A stretch of 9,947 nt of DNA from an uncultured Cocleimonas sp. (GTDB taxonomy: Bacteria > Pseudomonadota > Gammaproteobacteria > Thiotrichales > Thiotrichaceae): NCBI GenBank assembly GCA_937974135.1, contig CALJIH010000134.1, positions 1 to 9,947 on the forward strand, written 5' to 3'. This document shows, piece after piece, positions 4,069-9,947 of the stretch. The translations under genes were made by a program, and so were the position numbers. The notes under the pieces are model-generated. The model worked only from the letters and a program-made list of their open reading frames with translations. It had not been told where the DNA came from and did no database searches. Position 1 is the first letter of the stretch. Each line of letters begins with the position of its first letter.

Positions 4069-7000
4069 ATGGCTCTGACTTTTACTGAGAAAAAACGTAT
4101 CCGTAAGGATTTTGGTAAACGCCCACAGGTACTAGATATACCTTACTTGTTAGCAATTCAACTAGAGTCATATCGTCAGTATTTGCAGACCGATATTGCA
4201 AAAGATGATCGCAAAGATGCTGGTTTACATGGAGCTTTTACTTCTGTATTTCCAATAGTGAGCTATTCCGGTTTCGTAGTACTTGAATATGTTGATTATA
4301 ACCTTGCAGAGCCAGTATTTGATGTGCGTGAGTGTCAACAACGTGGCTTAACTTATGCGACCTCTCTTCGTGCAACTTTGCGTTTGGTTATTTACGATAA
4401 AGATGCTCCTAAAAAGACTAAAGTAGTCAAAGATATTAAAGAGCAAGATGTCTATCTGGGTGAAATGCCTTTAATGACTGAGAAGGGTACATTTGTTATT
4501 AATGGTACTGAGAGAGTTATCGTTTCTCAGTTGCATCGTTCTCCTGGTGTTTTCTTTGATCACGATAAGGGTAAAACTAATACAGCAAGAAAATTATTAC
4601 ACAATGCTCGTGTAATTCCTTATCGTGGTTCTTGGTTAGACTTTGAGTTTGACCCTAAAGATTCGGTATTCGTTAGAATTGATAGGCGTCGTAAACTTCC
4701 TGCGACTATTCTGCTTCGTGCTCTAGGTATGGAGACTGAAGGAATTTTAGAATGCTTCTATGAAAAGTTGGAAGTAACTTTGCAAAAAACAAAAATTCAT
4801 TTGGCTATTGATCCTGTTAGATTAAGGGGTGAGTTAGCATCTTTCGATATTGTTGTGAAAGGTGAAAAAATTGTTGAGTCTGGTCGCCGTATTACTGCCA
4901 AGCATATTCGTGCTCTGGAGAAAGCTAAAGTCAAAAAATTAGAAGTCCCTGATGACTATATGTTCGGTAAAATGATTGCTCATAATATCATTGATGAGTC
5001 CACTGGCGAGTTTATAGCCGAGGCTAATAGTGAATTGACTGAAGAACTCATTGAGAGTCTTCGTGAAAATGATATAAAGAAATTTGATGTTATTTATACA
5101 AATGAATTGGATCGTGGTCCGTTTATTTCAAATACTTTAAAAGTAGACTCTACACAGACACAACTTGAAGCAATGATAGAAATTTATCGTATGATGCGTC
5201 CAGGTGAGCCACCTACTAAAGAAGCTGCTGAAAATCTATTCCATAATTTGTTCTTTTCGGAAGATAGGTATGATCTGTCCGCAGTAGGAAGGATGAAATT
5301 CAATCGTAGACTTGAATATGACGTTGAGAAGGGTCCTTCAATTTTATTTGATTTAGGGTATTTATCTGGTAGATCTGATGCGGCATCAAAGGCATTAGTT
5401 GAAGAATATGGTTCTCAATATGAAGAACTTAAATCCTCGGGTAAGACTGATTCTGATATTGTTAATGTACTTAAAACATTAATTGACATTCGTGATGGCT
5501 TTGGTGTGATTGATGATATAGATCATCTAGGAAATCGTCGTATTCGAAGTGTTGGTGAAATGGCAGAGAATGCATTCAGGATCGGCTTAGTTCGTGTTGA
5601 GCGTGCAGTTAAAGAGCGTTTAACTGTTGCTGAAAGTGAGGGCTTGATGCCTCAAGATATGGTGAATGCGAAGCCTGTTTCTGCTGCGGTAAAAGAATTC
5701 TTTGGTTCAAGTCAGTTATCTCAGTTTATGGATCAAAATAATCCATTATCTGAAATCACGCATAAAAGACGTATATCAGCTTTAGGTCCTGGAGGATTGA
5801 CGCGTGAGCGCGCAGGATTTGAAGTGCGTGATGTTCATCCTACTCACTACGGTAGAGTATGTCCTATTGAGACTCCTGAAGGGCCAAACATTGGTTTGAT
5901 TAATTCTCTTGCAGTGTTTGCTAAAACTAATGACTATGGGTTTTTAGAGACTCCATACCGTAAAGTGAGCAAAGGAAAAGTTTTGGATGAGATTGATTAT
6001 TTGTCTGCTATCGAGGAATCTAGATTTGTAATTGCTCAGGCTAACTCAGTTTTAGACAAAAAAGGTAAATTTACCAAGGAGATGATTTCATGTCGTTTCC
6101 AAAATGAATTTACTATGTCTTCACCTGAAGATATTCAGTATATGGATGTATCTCCAAAACAAATTGTTTCAGTAGCGGCATCATTAATTCCATTTTTAGA
6201 GCATGATGATGCTAATCGTGCTTTGATGGGTTCAAATATGCAGCGTCAAGCTGTTCCATGTTTGAAAGCAGAGACTCCTGTGAGTGGTACTGGTATGGAG
6301 CGTGTAGTCGCGGTCGACTCTGGTACAACAGTAGTTGCAAAGCGTGGTGGTGAAATCATTGGTGTAGATGCTGCAAGAATCGTTATACGTGTAAACGATG
6401 ATGAAGCAGAAGAGGGTGGTGTAGATATTTATAACTTAATTAAATACACTCGCTCAAACCAAAATACTTGTGTTAATCAAAAACCTATCGTTAAAGCTGG
6501 AGATCAGATCGCGCGCGGTGATGTGTTGGCAGATGGATCTTCAACAGATCTTGGAGAATTGGCGCTCGGTCAGAATATCAAGATCGCTTTCATGCCTTGG
6601 AATGGTTATAACTTCGAGGATTCGATTCTTGTTTCTGAAAGAGTGGTAGAGGAAGATCGCTTCACCTCTATTCATATTGAAGAAGTTACCTGTCTAGCTC
6701 GTGATACAAAACTAGGTGCTGAAGAGATAACAGCAGATATTCCGAATGTTAGTGAACATTTATTATCAAAATTAGATGAGTCTGGAATTGTTCACGTTGG
6801 TGCAGAAGTTAAGCCTGGCGATATTTTGGTGGGTAAAGTAACCCCTAAAGGTGAGACTCAACTAACTCCAGAAGAGAAATTGTTGCGTGCTATTTTCGGT
6901 GAAAAAGCATCTGATGTTAAAGATACTTCCTCTCGTGTTAAGTCAAGTATGTTTGGTACTGTTATCGATGTGCGTGTCTTTACGCGTGATGGTGTTGAAA

Positions 7001-8247
7001 AGGATGCCCGCGCAATTTCTTTGGAAGAAGAAGCGCTTTCAAAAGTGCGTAATGATTTGCGTGATGAATTACTTGTATTTGAAGAAGATATATTTTCTCG
7101 AGTAGAAAAACTTGTTTTGAATAAAGTAGTAGAAGGTGGTCCCTCTGGAATTAAAGCGGGAGCAAAGGTTACAAAAGCTTATTTAGCAGATTTAGATCAA
7201 AAAGATTGGTTTGCATTGCGCATGAAGAATGAAGATGCTAACTCACAGTTAGAGAAGCTGGCAACTTTACTTGATGAACAAAAGAAGCGTTATGAGGCGC
7301 GTTTACAAAAGCAAAAAGACAAAATCACTGCTGGAGATGATTTGGCGCCTGGAGTGTTAAAGGTTGTTAAAGTATATGTGGCTGTAAGAAGACGCATGCA
7401 ACCTGGCGATAAAATGGCTGGACGACATGGTAACAAGGGTGTTGTTTCGCGCATTGTGCCTGTTGAAGATATGCCGTATGACGAAAATGGTGAGCCAGTA
7501 GATATTGCTTTGAATCCACTAGGTGTTCCTTCCCGAATGAATGTCGGTCAGGTTCTTGAAATGCATCTAGGTTGGGCTGCAAAAGGACTTGGTGAAAAGA
7601 TTGGTAAGATGGTTGATGCTCAAGCTAAAGTGAGTGAGCTAAGAAAATTCCTTACTGAGATTTATAGTACTGATGGAAATCCTGAACAGGGCGATATTAG
7701 TGAAATGAGTGATGAAGAAGTCATTGAAATGGCTGGTAATCTTCGTCGTGGAGTGCCAATGGCCACTCAAGTGTTTGATGGGGCTGCAGAAACTGAGATT
7801 AAGAAAATGCTCAAACTTGCGGATCTTCCTGAATCAGGTCAAACAACTTTGTACGATGGGCGCACGGGTAAGGCATTCGAAAGAAAAATTACTGTTGGTT
7901 ACATGCATATGTTAAAGCTGAATCACTTAGTTGATGACAAGATGCATGCGCGTTCTACTGGACCATACAGTTTGGTTACGCAACAGCCGCTGGGTGGTAA
8001 AGCAATGTTTGGTGGTCAAAGATTCGGTGAAATGGAGGTTTGGGCGCTAGAAGCATACGGTGCTGCTTATACGCTTCAAGAAGTTCTTACTGTTAAGTCT
8101 GATGATGTTCAAGGTAGAAACAGGATGTATAAAAACATTGTCGATGGAAATCTTCATATGGAAGCTGGAATGCCAGAATCCTTCAATGTATTGATGAAAG
8201 AGATTCGTTCTCTTGCTCTCAATATTGAACTTGAAAAAGATAGTTAA
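4069..8247 (+). CDS. rpoB: RNA polymerase beta subunit
   Basis: RpoB forms one half of the polymerase active-centre cleft. The start MALTFTEKKRIRKDFGKRPQ matches the family. GAGG at 4058-4061, 7 nt upstream, supports ATG 4069. The lobe and protrusion occupy the first 540 residues. The rifampicin region lies at 545-573 (FGSSQLSQFMDQNN onward), with D555, H565 and S570 equal to E. coli D516, H526 and S531, all wild-type sensitive residues. E850-D851 in NFEDS equal E. coli E813-D814. K1115 in GDKMAGRHGNKG and K1123 equal active-site lysines K1065 and K1073. The C-terminal clamp segment is complete, ending NIELEKDS. The length of 1392 residues exceeds E. coli (1342). The excess is mostly an extra 33 residues within 415-462 and about 13 in the region matching E. 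coli 938-1042. Both large gammaproteobacterial insertion regions are present. Confidence 0.99.
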   Translation: MALTFTEKKRIRKDFGKRPQVLDIPYLLAIQLESYRQYLQTDIAKDDRKDAGLHGAFTSVFPIVSYSGFVVLEYVDYNLAEPVFDVRECQQRGLTYATSLRATLRLVIYDKDAPKKTKVVKDIKEQDVYLGEMPLMTEKGTFVINGTERVIVSQLHRSPGVFFDHDKGKTNTARKLLHNARVIPYRGSWLDFEFDPKDSVFVRIDRRRKLPATILLRALGMETEGILECFYEKLEVTLQKTKIHLAIDPVRLRGELASFDIVVKGEKIVESGRRITAKHIRALEKAKVKKLEVPDDYMFGKMIAHNIIDESTGEFIAEANSELTEELIESLRENDIKKFDVIYTNELDRGPFISNTLKVDSTQTQLEAMIEIYRMMRPGEPPTKEAAENLFHNLFFSEDRYDLSAVGRMKFNRRLEYDVEKGPSILFDLGYLSGRSDAASKALVEEYGSQYEELKSSGKTDSDIVNVLKTLIDIRDGFGVIDDIDHLGNRRIRSVGEMAENAFRIGLVRVERAVKERLTVAESEGLMPQDMVNAKPVSAAVKEFFGSSQLSQFMDQNNPLSEITHKRRISALGPGGLTRERAGFEVRDVHPTHYGRVCPIETPEGPNIGLINSLAVFAKTNDYGFLETPYRKVSKGKVLDEIDYLSAIEESRFVIAQANSVLDKKGKFTKEMISCRFQNEFTMSSPEDIQYMDVSPKQIVSVAASLIPFLEHDDANRALMGSNMQRQAVPCLKAETPVSGTGMERVVAVDSGTTVVAKRGGEIIGVDAARIVIRVNDDEAEEGGVDIYNLIKYTRSNQNTCVNQKPIVKAGDQIARGDVLADGSSTDLGELALGQNIKIAFMPWNGYNFEDSILVSERVVEEDRFTSIHIEEVTCLARDTKLGAEEITADIPNVSEHLLSKLDESGIVHVGAEVKPGDILVGKVTPKGETQLTPEEKLLRAIFGEKASDVKDTSSRVKSSMFGTVIDVRVFTRDGVEKDARAISLEEEALSKVRNDLRDELLVFEEDIFSRVEKLVLNKVVEGGPSGIKAGAKVTKAYLADLDQKDWFALRMKNEDANSQLEKLATLLDEQKKRYEARLQKQKDKITAGDDLAPGVLKVVKVYVAVRRRMQPGDKMAGRHGNKGVVSRIVPVEDMPYDENGEPVDIALNPLGVPSRMNVGQVLEMHLGWAAKGLGEKIGKMVDAQAKVSELRKFLTEIYSTDGNPEQGDISEMSDEEVIEMAGNLRRGVPMATQVFDGAAETEIKKMLKLADLPESGQTTLYDGRTGKAFERKITVGYMHMLKLNHLVDDKMHARSTGPYSLVTQQPLGGKAMFGGQRFGEMEVWALEAYGAAYTLQEVLTVKSDDVQGRNRMYKNIVDGNLHMEAGMPESFNVLMKEIRSLALNIELEKDS

Positions 8248-8261
8248 TAGGTGACGTTATT

Positions 8262-9947
8262 ATGATGAATAAAGGTATGGGAGACTTGCTGAATATATTT
8301 AAACAGCAAGCAGATACAGAAGAGTTCGATGCAATACGCATTGGTTTAGCATCACCTGAAGTAATTCGTTCTTGGTCTTATGGTGAAGTTAAAAAACCAG
8401 AAACGATTAACTATAGAACATTCAAGCCTGAAAGAGATGGCTTGTTCTGTGCAAAAATATTCGGTCCTGTTAAAGATTATGAGTGTCTTTGTGGTAAATA
8501 TAAGCGTTTGAAGCATCGTGGTGTTGTTTGTGAGAAGTGTGGTGTTGAAGTAACAAATACTAAAGTACGTCGTGATCGTATGGGTCATATTGATCTTGCA
8601 TGCCCTGTTGCTCACATTTGGTTCTTAAAATCATTGCCTTCGAGAATTGGCTTATTCTTGGATATGACCTTGCGTGATATCGAGCGAGTTCTTTATTTTG
8701 AAGCATTTGTTGTGGTTGAGCCAGGGATGACTACTCTTGAAAGAGGTCAGTTATTAAGCGATGAAGCGTACCTAGATGCCGTAGAAGAGTTTGGTGATGA
8801 ATTTGATGCAGGTATGGGTGCAGAAGCTGTTCTTAAAATGCTACAAACTGTCGATATCAAAGATGCTATTGAAGATCTAAATGAACAAGCCGATTCAACT
8901 AAATCAGAAACAAAGCTAAAGCGTATTAGTAAGCGTATGAAGCTTATGGAATCATTCTTAGGTTCTGGTAATAAACCAGATTGGATGATTATGACTATTT
9001 TACCTGTTCTACCACCTGATCTGCGTCCTTTGGTGCCATTAGAAGGTGGTCGTTTTGCAACTTCTGATCTTAATGATTTATATCGTCGTGTAATCAATCG
9101 TAACAATCGTCTGAGACGTTTATTAGATTTAAATGCACCAGATATCATAGTTAGAAACGAAAAGCGTATGCTTCAAGAGTCTGTTGATGCATTGCTTGAT
9201 AACGGTCGTCGTGGTCGTGCAATTACTGGGTCAAATCGTCGTCAGTTAAAATCATTGGCTGATATGATCAAGGGTAAGCAAGGTCGCTTCCGTCAAAACT
9301 TACTTGGTAAGCGTGTTGACTATTCTGGTCGCTCTGTAATCGTTGTTGGGCCATCACTAAGACTTCATCAATGTGGTCTTCCAAAGAAAATGGCACTTGA
9401 ATTATTTAAGCCATTTATTTTTGGTAAATTACAGCGTCGCGGTTTAGCTACAACTATTAAAGCTGCAAAAAAATTAGTTGAAAGAGAAACTCCAGAAGTT
9501 TGGGATATTTTGGCTGAAATAATTCGTCAACATCCTATTCTTTTGAATCGTGCTCCTACACTTCATAGATTGGGTATCCAGGCATTTGAGCCAGTGCTTA
9601 TCGAAGGCAAAGCTATCCAGCTTCATCCGTTAGTATGTTCAGCATTTAATGCTGACTTCGATGGAGATCAAATGGCTGTTCATGTACCTTTGTCATTAGA
9701 AGCTCAAACAGAGGCTCGTGTGCTGATGATGGCAACAAATAACGTCCTATCACCAGCTAACGGCGAGCCAATAATTGTGCCGTCGCAAGATATTGTTTTG
9801 GGTCTTTATTACATGACTCGTGAGAGTATTAATGTAAAAGGCGAAGGAATGATCTTCTCTGATGCGAAAGAGGCTAAGCGAGCCTATGAAACTGATCAGG
9901 TCTCACTTCATGCAAAAGTACATGTGCGTATAACTGATAGTGAATAC
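8262..9947 (+). CDS. rpoC: RNA polymerase beta' subunit, N-terminal 562 residues (3' end outside window)
   Basis: RpoC carries the catalytic magnesium site and the clamp. The zinc ribbon has C75, C77, C90 and C93 (E. coli C70, C72, C85, C88). The lid, rudder and switch 2 region follows at about 255-355, with LLGKRVDYSGRSV. The catalytic loop NADFDGDQMAVH holds D465, D467 and D469 (E. coli D460, D462, D464). The frame stays open to the last base; a full protein would be about 1400 residues. AGGTGA at 8249-8254 is 7 nt before ATG 8262. ATG 8265 and ATG 8277 are in frame, and 8265 is almost equally good. The E. coli protein begins five residues further in, near ATG 8277, but that codon lacks a spaced ribosome binding site. 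The gap after rpoB is 14 nt, so the two are cotranscribed. The trigger loop, bridge helix and second zinc site lie beyond the window. Confidence 0.98.
   Translation, partial: MMNKGMGDLLNIFKQQADTEEFDAIRIGLASPEVIRSWSYGEVKKPETINYRTFKPERDGLFCAKIFGPVKDYECLCGKYKRLKHRGVVCEKCGVEVTNTKVRRDRMGHIDLACPVAHIWFLKSLPSRIGLFLDMTLRDIERVLYFEAFVVVEPGMTTLERGQLLSDEAYLDAVEEFGDEFDAGMGAEAVLKMLQTVDIKDAIEDLNEQADSTKSETKLKRISKRMKLMESFLGSGNKPDWMIMTILPVLPPDLRPLVPLEGGRFATSDLNDLYRRVINRNNRLRRLLDLNAPDIIVRNEKRMLQESVDALLDNGRRGRAITGSNRRQLKSLADMIKGKQGRFRQNLLGKRVDYSGRSVIVVGPSLRLHQCGLPKKMALELFKPFIFGKLQRRGLATTIKAAKKLVERETPEVWDILAEIIRQHPILLNRAPTLHRLGIQAFEPVLIEGKAIQLHPLVCSAFNADFDGDQMAVHVPLSLEAQTEARVLMMATNNVLSPANGEPIIVPSQDIVLGLYYMTRESINVKGEGMIFSDAKEAKRAYETDQVSLHAKVHVRITDSEY

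Noticed and set aside
6887..7915. Small open frames inside rpoB at 6887-7105 (+), 7367-7582 (-) and 7709-7915 (+)
   Set aside because: They overlap well-conserved RpoB sequence in other frames and look like chance shadows.
8352..9148. Open frames on the - strand at 8352-8615 and 8747-9148
   Set aside because: They lie fully inside rpoC, whose frame carries the zinc cysteines and conserved segments throughout. The antisense peptides show no recognisable family.

Overview
This window is a core housekeeping region of a bacterial chromosome. It holds the end of an elongation factor Tu gene, a tRNA-Trp, and then secE, nusG, rplK, rplA, rplJ, rplL, rpoB and the first 562 codons of rpoC. Every gene is on the + strand. 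Protein similarity (NusG, the rifampicin region of RpoB, and the zinc ribbon and active site of RpoC) is closest, from memory, to gammaproteobacterial sequences. The tuf-trpT-secE-nusG order also fits non-enteric gammaproteobacteria. Base composition is moderately AT-rich and codon use is uniform, with no sign of transferred DNA. I cannot name the genus. The 174-residue L10 and 1392-residue RpoB rule out a close relative of E. coli, and a Legionellales- or Thiotrichales-like relative is only a guess.

Layout: 2-130 is the tuf 3' end. 131-443 holds a predicted extended -10 promoter with a GC-rich discriminator, a long hairpin, tRNA-Trp (296-372), and a short complement that brackets the tRNA. 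secE and nusG are 1 nt apart. rplK and rplA overlap by one base (TAATG). A 263-nt leader before rplJ carries a recognisable L10 (L10-L12) autoregulatory RNA. An 81-nt gap with a hairpin and a strong Shine-Dalgarno site precedes rplL. The 243-nt gap between rplL and rpoB holds an intrinsic terminator that probably acts as an attenuator, followed by further hairpins. rpoB and rpoC are 14 nt apart. No gene-free stretch exceeds 300 bases.

Together the genes make the translation factor EF-Tu, the SecYEG subunit SecE, the transcription elongation factor NusG, the L11/L1 and L10/L7-L12 stalk proteins of the large ribosomal subunit, and the two largest RNA polymerase subunits. Expression can be tuned within one transcription region by the L10 leader, by translational coupling, and by partial termination before rpoBC.

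I found no new multi-gene system. The items most worth a second look are RNA structures around the tRNA and a roughly 33-residue lineage-specific insertion in RpoB.
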